Positions 13,201 to 23,294 of a stretch of 64,000 nt of DNA are shown here, piece after piece (position 1 is the first letter of the stretch; each line of letters starts with the position of its first letter). The stretch spans positions 16,200,450 to 16,264,449 of the forward strand of contig NC_134029.1 of assembly GCF_964204645.1 (NCBI RefSeq). Direction: 5' to 3'. A program made the position numbers and the translations under genes. The DNA is from Tubulanus polymorphus (Eukaryota > Nemertea > Palaeonemertea > Tubulaniformes > Tubulanidae). The notes beneath the pieces were generated by a model. The model saw nothing but the letters and a program-made list of their open reading frames with translations, ran no database searches and had not been told where the DNA came from.

Positions 13201-16200
13201 GTTACCAATTTAATATGGATATACTAAGTTATTCTACTATTTAACGCCCCCTGGTGACCATATTCAAAACCCAATGACCTCGAAACTTACCACATTCATA
13301 GAACATGTCATGAACTACAACTTTGCAATTGATCATGGTAACAAAATATGCCTAGGTACCAATATAATAAGGAAATATTAAGTTATTCTACTATTCAACG
13401 CCCCCTGGTGACCATAGAGAATAACCAATGTCCTTAAAACTCGCAACAATCATAGATGATGTCATGAGCTACAACTTTCCAATTGATTGTGGTTACAAAA
13501 TATGCATAGGTATGAATATAATATAGAAATGCTAGGATATTGTATTATTCAACGCCCCCTGGTGGCCATATACAAAATCCAATGACCTTGAAACTCACCA
13601 CAATCATAGAACACGTTATGAGCTAAAACTTTCTAAATTATTGTGGTAACAAAATACGCTTAAGCCTGGCGCACACGGGCGACAGTTTCGAGCAAATCTC
13701 GAGCAACCGCCCGAATTGCTCGGTGTCGAACGAAAAAATCGCTCGTCTGCGGCAAGGGGCGACAGCGATCGCTCGTTGTCGAAAGGAATTGCTCGTGTCG
13801 CCCAATATCAAACATGTTTGATATTGGGCGACGGAAAATTGCTTGTCGCCGAGAAATTGCTCGGCGATCGCTTGGGAGTTGCCCGTGTGCGGTAGCTGGA
13901 GACGCCAAGCAACGAGCACCTCATCAACCTAGCCAATGACTAAACGAATAATTATCATGTGATGCTTCCAAATACGGCATCACCCGGGTTAGTAGCGTGG
14001 CCATCTTGACAAGTCACATGATAAAAATGTTTGGCGCAAAAGATAATCGCCTCTCCGTCGCCAGTGGTCGCATACGGGCGACACCTAGCGATCGATTGCT
14101 CAACGGTTGCTCAAAAATCGGTCGCAGCAACCGGCGACTGAAAATTGCGTCGTGTGCGCCAGGCTTTAGGTATCAATATAATGTGGAAAAACTTTTTCCC
14201 ACTTACGAATGAGTACTGGTGACACCAAGATGGCCGCCAATTGCGTCATAATTGGCTGATGAAAAATACCTATCTCAGGTATAAAACATCCCTTTCCAAA
14301 GAATACCCATCACAAAATGCAATGAGAAATGGTAAACCAGTAGGAAGCTACAGGACTCAGAATTCGGGCCAAAATTAACATTTTTGGGCACTAAAAAGGT
14401 CATAGGACGGCCATCTTGAATCCGATCGACCCAATTTTTGTTATGCTGATGGACCCTGGGGGGCATATATCCAAAAGATCAAGGTAATTGATCGAAGCGT
14501 CTTCAAAATTTCCCTCAATAAGTTCAAAAAAGTGCTGATTTTGGCGAACATCAATGGCTGCCAGTCGGCCATCTTGAATCTGACAGGGCCAGTTTTTGGG
14601 CTGAAGATGTGTCTAGGGTACATACATGCGTAACCTAAATATCAAGACATTACCATGAAGCGTCTTCAAAACTTCCCAAAATAACTGTATTCCGTCTACG
14701 GACGGACGGACTACGGACGAAAAGTGAACGCAATAGCCCGCTGGGACTAAAGTCCCATGTGGGCTAAAAATGATATATATCGCAAATCAGAGGAAAAATA
14801 ATTAATTGAAAGCATTTGCTTCGGCCTGTGTCACTTAAAGAATTACAATTGTACTGTGTTAATAAAACAAGATCTCGAGACCACTGGACCTTTGGTCCTC
14901 GAGTATGGTACCCATATATTCCTACCTAAGGCCAAAAAAAAAGATGCCTTGTTTCTCATCACACTTTTGTTTTTTACCATGACGAGGGCGGGCGGTTTTT
15001 ATTTTTATGTACTTTTTTTTTTTAAAGTAGAAATAAAAAGAACTGTTTGAATTTTTTTTGGAGATGCGGGAGGTGTCTTTTTATTTTTATTATATCAATA
15101 AAAATATCCCTCTGACATATTTTCTTCAGATGCGGGAGGTAGTTTTTTATTTTTATTTAACTGGAAAATCACTGCTTAATCCTGAAAATGAAATTTCTTT
15201 TAAATCACTGATTACAGATGTCACAGGTATTGACTGGAAGTGACCTTCTACGGTCCTAGAAATATCGGCTTTCAGTAAATCTGGACACTCTATATACTTC
15301 TCGTGAACGTCACGCATTTCTTCACTAACTGTCAAGTTTGAGTTAGAACCGGCCGATGCATTTTCGACCAACGTAGTATTGGCTTCTTTTGGAATATTAT
15401 TTGAACAGATAGCAACATCTTGGACGCTATTAGCACCACATTTTACCAAGAGAAATCGCTTCGAAATAAGAATCACGCCAGAAATCAAGCTCCACAGCGA
15501 CCTTGGCATTTGACATTTAGGCCTACGGTAACCGACTCCGTTGATATGGGTTCGAGTCACCAGTGTGGTGCCGATGATATTTATACGATCAACTTTTCTC
15601 GATACGTTCATAGAGAAATAAAATGATAAAAAGATGACGATATGCGTATTATAACAATGCGGGCGGATTTTAATTTTTATAAAAAACAAATTCTTTTTCG
15701 AGCTATGATGCGGGAGGGCGGACTTTATTTTTATCGCTAATTTGCCGATGATTTTTCCGATGCGGGCGGGATTTCAAAATCATGAGAAACAAGACATCCT
15801 TTTTTTTTGGCCTAACTTAAAAAATTATGAAGTCCCTGTTGCTCCACGTAAGGAGTAACCATTTTCCAATGTATTCTTTTTCTATTTCTAGTATGGAAAT
15901 GATTTCACCAAAGAACAAGAAAGATTTCTCGTGTCACATTGTGGTGATGTACCGGTTTTTATTCATGACTTTCCTTGTCATTTAAAACCATTCTACTGCA
16001 AAAGAACAGCAAATGAAATTGTAAGTTGTTGCTATTTCACATAAAACCTATTGTTGTTCCCCTCATTTGAGATTCCCTGATTATTATATTCTAGCACTGC
16101 CATGCCGCGTCCGCTCTGTGGCGTCTGCCATCCCCTCGTTAGTGCGATACAGGCTGCAATTCTAGATGGATTTTTCTTGAACTTAGTGTCAGGATTGGGG

Positions 16201-18138
16201 CAGGAAAGATGTCCACCTCTATTGAAAATGAAGGTTATCAGCATCAAATATGGCCGCCAGGGCAGCCATCTTGAATTTTTTGCAATACAGTCTATCTTGA
16301 ATTTCTTGTTAGCGCGATACAGCCTATAATTCCAGAGGGATTATCATGAAAGTCATTCAGTAGGTTTGGTCAAGTGAGATGTCCACCCCTATTGAAAATT
16401 TATTATTGCAGAGACTAGTTGTGCCTCATATCATCAAGTTTGTTTTTCATTTGTTCTGTTGCAGGTGGAAGCTGTAGATCTGTTAACACCACTTGTAGGA
16501 GAATTATTTGGAGGAAGTCTAAGGGAAGACAATTACAACGTTCTTAAAGAGAGATTGGTTGAAGAAGATCAGCTCAACTCGCTGGGATGGTAGGAATGCT
16601 TAACACCCTTTTACTATTATACTGGGCCCCGTTTCATAGACTGAGTATCAAACTAATCCCTAGGGGTAAATCCTCAATCTGAGTGGCAATCACTGTGATG
16701 ACAATGAAAAACCATGGTTACAACTGATGAATTTCAAATGTTCCCAGGTATTATTTTCCTTCCACATCTATGAAACTCAGCCCTGGTGTAGGGTTTTTGG
16801 TATCCATTCTAGGAATCTCCACTTTCGAACTTAACACACGTGTTAAAGTTCCTATTATCCCTGGGTTGAAGTTCACAAATAACGGGGTCCAGGGAGACCA
16901 TGCCCACTTGGCGTTTTAAATGCTCAACAATCTAACAATTTCAATATTCAACACCCCTTGGTGACCATGTACAAAAACCAATGACCTTGAAACTCACTAC
17001 AATCATAGAACACGTCATGGGCTACAACTTTTTTCTAATTGATTGTGGTAACAAATTACGCTTAGGTATCAATATAAAAACTTTTTCCCACCTACGAAAT
17101 GAGTACTGATGACACCAAGATGGCCGCCAATTGCGCCATAATTGGCTGATCAAAAGTACCTGTCTCAGGTATAAAAAAAACTTTTCCAAAGAACACCCAT
17201 CACAAATTGCAATGAGAAATGGCAAACAAGTAGGAAGCTACAGGACTCAGAATTTGGGCACTAATAAGGTCATAGGACGGCCATCTTGAGTCCGATCAAC
17301 CCAATTTTTCTTATGCTGATGGGCCCTGGGGGATTCAAATATATAAGAAAGGTCGAGGTAATTGATCAAAGCTTCTTCAAAATTTCCCTCAGAAAGTTAA
17401 AAAATGTGTAATAAGTGCTGATTTTGGCGAACTTCTATGGCTGCCAGTCGGCCATCTTGATTCTGACATGGCCAGTTTTGGGCTGAAGATGTGTCTAGGG
17501 TAGATACATGTGTAACTCAAATATCAAGACATTACATTGAAGCATCTTCAAAAGTACCCAAAATAACTGGATTCCGTCTATGGACGGACGACGGACGAAA
17601 AGTGAACGCAATAGCCCGCTGGGACTAAAGTCCCAAGTGGGCTTATAAATATGTTAATGATTTTTATTTGGTTCATTCATTACTGAGAAATAAGTATTTT
17701 AATCGGCGAGTTTCAGCAGTATACCGAGCCATTATAACCAGTGTTATCACTGAATAACTTGCCATTATAGTGGCTAGCATGGGATTTGACTGCATCACGG
17801 AAATGTCTTGGGGCAGATTGAATTGTCTTTGTAGCAGTTATAAACCATTTAAGACAAAGTTTGCCGAGAATCAATGATCTTTTAAGATTTTCTTGGAGGG
17901 GATTGGCCTCCATGGGTATCTTACTGCTAGATGGACACAGAGATTGTGAAAAGAAGACTTGTAACGTATTGATTTCTGATTCGTGTATTCTAGGTACCTA
18001 GAACTGAGGAAGTTTGGCTCAACGCCTCACGGAGGCTTTGGAATGGGTTTTGAAAGATATCTTCAAACACTACTTGGTGTATCAAATATCAAAGATGTCA
18101 TTCCATTTCCAAGAGCAAGGAACCATTGCAAGATGTGA
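7228..18138 (+). CDS. NARS2: Mitochondrial asparaginyl-tRNA synthetase, C-terminal exons
   Basis: Class II aminoacyl-tRNA synthetase that charges mitochondrial tRNA-Asn with asparagine. Five exons are supported by AG/GT sites and matching phases: 7228-7265, 12937-13003, 15892-16020, 16465-16589 and 17994-18138. Family signals are [36 protein letters not shown] and the motif 3 region [14 protein letters not shown] with the ATP-binding Arg, ending [14 protein letters not shown] then TGA. The C-terminus has the length expected for animal NARS2. Upstream exons (anticodon-binding domain, motif 1 and motif 2) are not in the window. Introns hold an ISL2EU-type transposon, MITEs and 154-bp repeats. 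All exon frames are open, so the gene looks functional. This is the main host gene here. Confidence 0.93.
8146..10730 (+). pseudogene. SWIM zinc finger-YqaJ exonuclease-PHD protein of the ISL2EU element
   Basis: Predicted exons: 8146-8484, 8843-9407, 9621-9812 and 10014 to about 10730, each bounded by AG/GT. Exon 2 has a SWIM finger, [15 protein letters not shown]. Exons 3 and 4 carry the YqaJ lambda-exonuclease fold: [42 protein letters not shown]. The region after 10217 includes IKCPFC and [15 protein letters not shown]-like tail follows ([26 protein letters not shown], then WHCPHC). A TAA at 10215-10217 interrupts the YqaJ core. Frameshifts occur near 9060, 9240 and 10420, and another stop near 10682. 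A nuclease role in transposition or end processing is inferred from the family. Confidence 0.75.
10845..11696 (-). pseudogene. ISL2EU transposase, DDE catalytic half
   Basis: A 283-codon frame with the DDE_Tnp_4 (IS5/Harbinger-like) fold. Catalytic acids are visible: Asp in [15 protein letters not shown], Asp in [11 protein letters not shown] and Glu in [15 protein letters not shown]. The helix [19 protein letters not shown] resembles the helix-turn-helix before the catalytic core. The expected start is missing: the frame joins upstream through T-rich DNA at 11697-11731, where about twenty codons present in relatives appear lost. Together with the two upstream exons it made one protein that cuts the element ends. 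Confidence 0.8.
11732..12162 (-). pseudogene. ISL2EU transposase, middle exon
   Basis: The exon begins at 12162 after an AG on the minus strand, in phase with the THAP exon. It opens with [22 protein letters not shown] is the conserved end of a THAP domain (AVPTIF motif). Then come a basic stretch, an acidic Ser-rich stretch and a coiled coil rich in Leu ([19 protein letters not shown]), probably for oligomerisation. It stops at 11732 in T-rich DNA. Confidence 0.65.
12306..12483 (-). pseudogene. THAP domain exon of the ISL2EU transposase
   Basis: ATG at 12483 starts [20 protein letters not shown]. The C2CH zinc pattern is complete: Cys pair in CVAVGC, conserved Trp in KKWLAAI, and CSCH near the end. 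Donor GTAGGT follows at 12305. THAP domains bind DNA and recognise the element ends. This short exon is intact even though later exons are damaged. Confidence 0.8.
12937..13003 (+). CDS. NARS2: NARS2 exon b
   Basis: A 67-base exon between TTTCAG and GTATGA. It completes the split Arg codon and encodes [20 protein letters not shown] followed by VQ, ending in phase 0. It matches the linker before motif 2 in mitochondrial AsnRS. The preceding intron contains the whole ISL2EU-type element. Confidence 0.85.
13014..13662 (+). repeat. Tandem array of 154-bp repeat monomers
   Basis: The marker CGCCCCCTGGTGACCAT (or GGCCAT) recurs at 13091, 13245, 13399 and 13553, exactly 154 bases apart each time. 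Each unit also has a CTTGAAACTCACCACAATCATAGAAC-type segment and a GTAACAAAATATGC segment. The array starts with GGGGTCCAGGGACACCCTGC. Partial arrays occur at 16880-17090 and 61980-62280, and inverted units at 5852-7200. Confidence 0.85.
13663..14165. mobile_element. MITE with AGCCTGGCGCACACG ends, TTA duplication
   Basis: AGCCTGGCGCACACGGGCGAC at the left and its near complement GTCGTGTGCGCCAGGCT at the right. TTA flanks both ends (13660-13662, 14166-14168). The related unoccupied site at about 17055 reads CGCTTAGGTATCAATAT, confirming the insertion point within a repeat monomer. Multiple GAGCAA/TTGCTC motifs lie inside. It has no coding capacity; a 3-bp TTA duplication suits PIF/Harbinger mobilisation. 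Confidence 0.85.
14169..14765 (+). repeat. Dispersed repeat tail, TGGCCGCCAATTGCG family
   Basis: Downstream portion of the same composite repeat as the 154-bp monomers. It carries GATGGCCGCCAATTGCG, GGCCATCTTGAATC-type boxes, GGACGGACGG and the end block CTGGGACTAAAGTCCC. Parallel copies lie at 17095-17645, 47700-47900 and 62310-62800. No coding frame of note. Confidence 0.7.
14927..15813. mobile_element. MITE with TAAGGCCAAAAAAAAAG ends
   Basis: Left end TAAGGCCAAAAAAAAAGATG followed by CCTTGTTTCTCAT; right end ATGAGAAACAAGACATCC followed by TTTTTTTTTGGCCTA. The arms are inverted copies of about 38 bp. The interior repeats GATGCGGGAGGT or GATGCGGGCGG next to T-rich TTTTTATTTTTAT tracts, near 15063, 15130, 15710 and 15760. 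ORFs here are artefacts of that simple sequence. Confidence 0.7.
15892..16020 (+). CDS. NARS2: NARS2 exon c
   Basis: A 129-base exon (43 codons, phase 0 both ends) between TTTCTAG and GTAAGT. It encodes [20 protein letters not shown] followed by [18 protein letters not shown], the conserved active-site strand of AsnRS. Confidence 0.93.
16465..16589 (+). CDS. NARS2: NARS2 exon d
   Basis: A 125-base exon between TTGCAG and GTAGGA. It encodes [20 protein letters not shown] and the following helix up to a split Trp codon. The [11 protein letters not shown] block is diagnostic of asparaginyl-tRNA synthetase. Confidence 0.95.
16880..17645 (+). repeat. Composite dispersed repeat inside a NARS2 intron
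   Basis: One copy of the composite repeat: GGGGTCCAGGGAGACC, a single 154-bp-type monomer, the TGGCCGCCAATTGCG region and the end CTGGGACTAAAGTCCC. It preserves the site that is interrupted by the MITE at 13663-14165 in the other copy. Confidence 0.7.
17994..18138 (+). CDS. NARS2: NARS2 terminal exon
   Basis: The last exon after ATTCTAG completes the split Trp codon. It encodes [20 protein letters not shown] and the motif 3 helix, then [14 protein letters not shown] and TGA at 18136-18138. The Gly-rich motif and GFER Arg bind ATP. No canonical AATAAA was seen in the first 100 bases downstream. Confidence 0.95.
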
Positions 18139-18277
18139 TATATGATGATATGATGAAGATTTTTTTTAGAAGAAAAGTGTTTTGTAAAAATTATTTCTTA
18201 ACATTGTAAAAAAATGTATGGCGAAAAAAATATACCTTGTTTCTCATTTCTGGCCAGGTGCGAAAATCTTAGGCTTA

Positions 18278-18790
18278 AGCCACACCAAAAAAATTCCTGT
18301 TTCTCAGGTGGGGCAATCACCAAAATGGGTAGGTAGGTAGGGAATTTTTTTTTCTTTCCTACAGAAAAAAAATTTTGGTCATTCTAACAGTGGGTAGGTC
18401 GACGTAAATTATTTTTACCAGACCAAATTTTTAGTAAGGAATATGATTAACAGGTAGTAGACCACAATAATAAAAGGAAATTTAAGTGTTAGTTGTCTGA
18501 GCATGGCTGCACCATTTCCAGAATCAACTTGTTAAATCCGATGTAATAGAATATCTTTATGTTGACCTCCGTGCTGACATCAGAGTTGATAAAAACGAAA
18601 AAAATATTAACGAGAAATGAGAGTTTGGTAGTCGGGCGGCCACATATATATTTCTAAAAAAAGTTATTCCACCCAAAATTTTGAAAAAGGCTTGGTAGGC
18701 GATAATATTTTATTCTGAAAATTATTATTTGAAACGACGAAATATCGGATCGGTAGGGCCCGAGAAACAGGGTTTTCTTTTGGTGTGGCC
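18278..18790. mobile_element. MITE with GCCACACCAAA ends
   Basis: Left arm AGCCACACCAAAAAAATTCC then TGTTTCTC; right arm GAGAAACAGGG then TTTTCTTTTGGTGTGGCC. TTA flanks both sides (18275-18277, 18791-18793). The interior is AT-rich and non-coding. End sequence and TTA duplication suggest the same broad class as the element at 14927-15813. Confidence 0.75.
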
Positions 18791-18793
18791 TTA

Positions 18794-20294
18794 GAGACTT
18801 AAAAATCTGCTGGCTGAAAATTAGTTCCTGGATTATAAGAAATAAAATAAAACCCAAAGGGTGTCATAATTATTTACGTCAAAAACCACATAAATTGGGT
18901 ATGTTAAGTAGAATTTACACTTTCAAGTATATACATGTACAAGTATACGAAAATTTCCCTTTAAAACAGTTGGAATGTACAGTAGTCTAGCATCTAGCCG
19001 TTGTTGTAGGGGACCGTAACAACGTCTGGTATTCAGACTACAGTTTTCATGGGCGTCCCTGTAGGGGGGTTCGGCCTCAGATTGCACCAGACCGCCCCAA
19101 CTTGCACGAAATTTTCAAAAATTTTCTGGGGAGGACCCCCTATTCATAAAAACGAACAAAGAATCTTGGAGACGCCCATGGTATTTGATGCATTTTTCTG
19201 TGAATTGTTTTAATAAAAAATTAAGTTACTCAAATTACTACTGTAGTTGCAGAATCAATCAGTTTTCTTTTTCTTTGAGGACTTTTCAAAATTTGCCAGT
19301 GTAAAGGTCCTCACATATTGGAGGTCACATCACTGTACCTGGACCAGTACAGAATCATTCATCACCAGCACAGTTTGAACTTAGGCCTAGGTCTTTAAAT
19401 ATATGACAGCTGTAAGTGAGGGATTTCGATAGATGCTAAGCAGGAAGGTTAGCTCGGACAAATACCCAGTACACCGATGTTTGCATCATCTAAGTCGGGA
19501 GTTTTGTATGATATCTGATATCATATAACGTCCAACAGACATAAAACATTGACTCTGGGATCTGTTCAACTGTGTCCGTTTCCGGAAGGAGAAGTCTATG
19601 TGAGACATAAACAAAACAAACGGGCACAACAGCTTTTTGAAACATGTTATTAAAAAAGTCTACAGCACAACACGTTTCAGAAGGCCGTTGTGCGTGTTTG
19701 TCATGTTTTTCGTCGTCACGAATGAGTGAAAAGATAATCGCCCGAATTTCCCTTGTTTTAGCTCATAAAAATCTCATTTTTACTCATACCAGTTTCAGTT
19801 CGAATGGCCCGTCATAACGCCAAACACTGGTGCACCGACAAATTCGACCTAACGCGCTCTACCGTCAAACGATGGATGAATTTTATTCGGCGCTATTAAG
19901 TTCTAGTTGTTTGCAGCAGTCAAAATTTAGTGGACGAACTATTATTCCAAACGCTTTCGAGATTCACTGTCTTTGAGTCGATCGGCTATTTCGTGCAGTT
20001 GTGACGTCACAGATTGAGTTGCTAAGTAGCTGTCGTCGTAGTTTCTACCGTCCTTACACCGGTCGTTGGGCCACAACTCGCAAAAAATGGTCGTCGCTTT
20101 TCATATACGAAGAGATATGACAATGATTCCTGGTCAAGTTATCGCAATTTGTCCGTTGGCGGGACTAAAGCGTTTTAATTAGCAGGCGGTGAAGCTTAGA
20201 AGGTTTGTGCCGCAAATATGACTTATGAAATACGAAAAATAAACTAATACGATCTAATGAGATATTCAAAAGCGGTACATTTTTTTGTTTTGTT
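18794..20294. other. Intergenic DNA, no gene recognised
   Basis: About 1.5 kb downstream of NARS2. No ORF with family signals and no splice-supported exon was found. A short segment near 19040-19190 contains CTGGGGAGGACCCCCT-like GC-rich text that resembles a decayed repeat. Nothing else is claimed. Confidence 0.4.
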
Positions 20295-20450
20295 GTCTAC
20301 GGCCATACCACGTTGAAAGCACCGGTTCTCGTCCGATCACTGAAGTTAAGCAACGTCGGGCCTGGTTAGAACATGTATGGGTGACCGCCTGGGAATACCG
20401 GGTGTACCCCAGGCGGTCACCCATCCTAAGTTCTAACCGGATGCGACGTT
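20295..20450 (+). pseudogene. 5S rRNA-like sequence with inverted 3' partial copy
   Basis: 20295-20406 is clearly 5S rRNA-like: GTCTACGGCCATACCACG, then box A AGTTAAGCAACGTCGGGCC, then GGGTGACCGCCTGGGAATAC and CGGGTG. The true 3' end (about 12 bases) is absent. Instead 20407-20450 is an inverted, diverged copy of the 5S 3' half (CCAGGCGGTCACCCATCC onward). Promoter boxes A and C look good, so transcription by RNA polymerase III is possible, but the missing end and inverted partner argue for a retro- or transposon-derived pseudogene. Confidence 0.75.
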
Positions 20451-20469
20451 AATATTTTATGTACCGTCC

Positions 20470-20690
20470 ATCTTCACCCGTCAAGGGATTCGAACCCACT
20501 ACGCTAAAGCTGTTCGCCGAACCCCTTGACCTCACGAGTCGTTGGAGTCGTTACTAGCCGACCAGAATCCGGTCGTACCAATCACAGCGCTTGTAACAAA
20601 CGACTTTAGGCTTCTATCGGTTTTCCCGTTAAATAGACCAATCAGCGAACGTTTTACTGAACGAGGAAGTATTTCGCAAATCGACATGGA
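20470..20690. repeat. Dispersed repeat with a tRNA B-box-like segment
   Basis: Contains GTCAAGGGATTCGAACCCAC, CAATCACAGCGCTTGTAACA, TTAGGCTTCT and ACCAATCAGCGAACG. The same order recurs at 63695-63850. The minus strand of the first segment contains GGGTTCGAATCCC, like a polymerase III B box, but no complete tRNA folds from it. A SINE or MITE fragment is likely. Confidence 0.6.
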
Positions 20691-21476
20691 GCAGAGCACT
20701 TTTTCAAAGGGTTCACATAAAAATGTCCTCTAAGAACTGAGGTAAATGGAAATTTTGTCAGTACCGTAACGTAAAATCATGAGTGGAAAAAACAGTGAAT
20801 ATTAGAAATAATGTCAGTTTCAAAAGCAATTTTATACTGTCTGTTACTAATCATTTTGAATATATGCTGCTTTTTTAAGTTCAGATAATGTAAAAACATT
20901 TTCTAAAACTATAAAAGTCATATGTGAGAGTTAATGAACCAGGCCTCTTCAATAGAATTCCATTCTTGATTAATCTAATCATTCAATTTTAAGTTTTTTT
21001 GCATCCCAATCATTAATCAACAATCCATTTTTACTAGAGGTTTGAAAAAGAAAGACTTTGATCCGTTTTGAATATAATGAGTAATTTACATCTGTTATGG
21101 TACTGACATACCACTTTAATAGTCGTTACGGTACTGACATATTTGTTATGGTACTGACAAGTCACTGAGACACAACGATTGTGTAAACTTCTGGAAGAAA
21201 TCTTTTATTATAATAACACAGGAATTCATTAAAAATATAACAAAATGATAAAATCTGAAAATACTTCGAAATAACTTCGAAAAATACTGTAACGTTAAGA
21301 AAAAACATTCAACGTACTAACTTACAAACGTTTTCATAAACATCATATAGATGATTAAGTGAACTCACCTACATGTAGTAGGTAATACATGTACTTATAA
21401 CAACTAGAAACATGACCCAAGAATTTTCTTTATTAATACTCAAACTACGCAAACTGTCTATGTACATGTATGGGCA

Positions 21477-21809
21477 CATCCTCGCTTGCCAGTGTTTGAT
21501 TGCCGCCCGCTGAAGCTCACGCCAACACAAACCCTTCATTGGTCTATTACATCGCCCACGATTTCTTGGGTGGACAGGTGCCCGCTTAGCGCCCATCAGT
21601 CTATATATCTAGCCAATCAGATGCGCGGTATTTATCAAGCAAACTTGCCGGTAAAAATAATGCATCTGATTGGCTAGATATATAGACTGGTGGGCGCTGA
21701 GCGTTCACCTGTCCGCCCAAGAAATTGTGGTTGATGTAATAGACCAATAAAGGGTTTGTGTTGGCGTGAGCTTCAGCGGGCGGCAATTAAACTCTTGCAA
21801 ACGAGGATG
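21477..21809. mobile_element. Foldback element, copy 1 (CATCCTCG ends)
   Basis: The whole 333 bp is a long imperfect palindrome: arms start CATCCTCGCTTGCCAG and end with the complement near CGAGGATG. Inside, TCTATATATCTAGCCAATCA on one arm matches TGATTGGCTAGATATATAGA on the other. The 9-base flanks GTATGGGCA and GTATAAGTA share six positions, suggesting an eroded 9-bp duplication. A second member is at 43240-43594. It sits inside the candidate transposon, downstream of its gene. Confidence 0.85.
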
Positions 21810-21904
21810 GTATAAGTAGGGCCTACAAAAGCCTTGTAGGAATATGAAAATTAGTCACGAACTTGGTCACGAATTAACCAATATTTGTCAGTTATTTTTA
21901 TATT

Positions 21905-23294
21905 TCAGCGTGTCCATTCTTCGTATCGTGTCATAACCTCACGCCAAAAGTCAGGTTTCACTTGGAAATGCCTTTCTGTTACAGGTTCTGGTGGTGGTAT
22001 TAAAGTAACTATGTCACCATAATCATACCAAACATCATTATCAGCCTTTGGTGGCCAACAGTACCTATTTTGACCAATTTTATGCATGCAGCTTACCCTG
22101 ACTGACTCTTCATCAGCATCTTCTATGATGGACGGAAATGGTTTTTTATCGTATTCAACTATGCAGTACTTACCAATGAGTAAAGGATCATAAACATGAA
22201 CTGGTTCCAAAATGGAAATTTCTTTTTTTGCAACCTTTTTAGAGCCATGGTCATTACTTTGATTCACAGAACTTGATACAGTGACATCGTTATTGCAAAC
22301 GAGTGCTTCAGGACCCTTCACCAATAGCTTCGATTTATTAACATTGCCGAGAAAATCATGAGTAATAGGTTTGAAACATTTGCACTGTTCCCTGTTACAA
22401 AAACAGCTTAGATGTCTGCAACAAACTTTACCCCGTCCACAGCTCACCAGCTGGTGGAATTTCATGGTACCAGGGATTGATCTCAAAGTGATGTTATCTA
22501 AATCTCTGTCTAATGACTGCACCTGCTCCTCGGTCACATAAAATAATTTAACATTTGTGTGCTCCGACAACAATTCAAATAATGTCCTACTATCAGGAAT
22601 GTCGTTCCCTTGTGAAACTAGCCGGTCGGCTGTTCTCTTGAGGGTGCCTCCGATCCCATCGGCAGCCCCCTTTCCATGGCCCGCTTCTAAAAATGACCAA
22701 TTTACATAGGCCATATTGCAATCATATGGTTTAGTGGACAGAAGGAAAAAATTTTACTTGCATCTATACTGAGTTGTAGGTCCATCAGAAACAAAATATG
22801 CTCCGTTGATACCTGGAAATCTTTGGGATAAGTAGTCGAAGACTGGTTTTAGGTGCGCCCAAATTGCTGATGGGTCATGGCGCCTATACTCAGATATAGA
22901 TGCAAATCCAATTGTTTCTTCTTTTGTGTAAACTAAGCCTGTATGGAGCGTTGCCTGTGCATTCGATGCTCCAAAGTGAGTAGATTGGATTGCCTCATGG
23001 TATTTTAAGCTATAGTTTTCACTAAAGTCTATATGTATTAGACATTCAGTTTCGTCTAAACTCAACCTTTTCTCTTTCAGTGTTTTGTATTGATGCCTGA
23101 TGTTAAAGACGTGCCGACAAAACTTTCGACCTAAATTTTCTTCGAATATGTCAACCAGTTTATCCAGTTTTCCATCGACCTTGACCTTTTCAGTTTTCTT
23201 CGTAGTCTCTGTCACGCCATCTTTATTCTTGTATTCATGATCAACCAATTTCCATTCGTACCACCATGCATCTGCCGCAATGTCATAAGTGTTG
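21905..23294 (-). pseudogene. D/D/E transposase-like protein, C-terminal part
   Basis: Downstream half of a gene split by the Polinton. Acidic blocks suit an RNase H-fold transposase: ECLIHIDFSENYSLKYHEAI (Asp), AYFVSDGPTTQYR (Asp) and FLEAGHGKGAADGIGG (Glu). A Cys-rich stretch (CGRGKVCCRHLSCFCNRE) follows, then a C-terminal region with YCWPPKADNDVWYDYGD. There is a frameshift near 22745: the frame open from 23294 ends at a TAA just after QYRCK, and the correct frame continues as KIFFLLSTKPYDCNMAYVNW. No intron fits there. The upstream half is at 40965-41949. Start and end of function cannot be judged without a family alignment. Confidence 0.65.
23289..23294. other. Polinton target-site duplication, left
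   Basis: GTGTTG immediately before the first base of the left terminal repeat; the same six bases follow the right end at 40959-40964. Six-base duplications are the Polinton hallmark. Confidence 0.95.

Noticed and set aside
15153-15689. A 178-residue minus-strand ORF
   Set aside because: It lies inside a MITE with simple T-rich repeats and runs into its inverted end; no domain pattern.
20478-20545. A tRNA gene on the minus strand, from GGGTTCGAATCCC
   Set aside because: Only the B-box arm is convincing; spacing is too short, and no A box, anticodon arm or acceptor stem fits. The same text recurs at 63695 as part of a repeat.
22714-22760. An intron between the two C-terminal frames of the transposase-like gene
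   Set aside because: No donor/acceptor pair keeps phase, and the sequence between the frames codes for conserved residues (FFLLS) in the later frame, so a one-base frameshift fits better.
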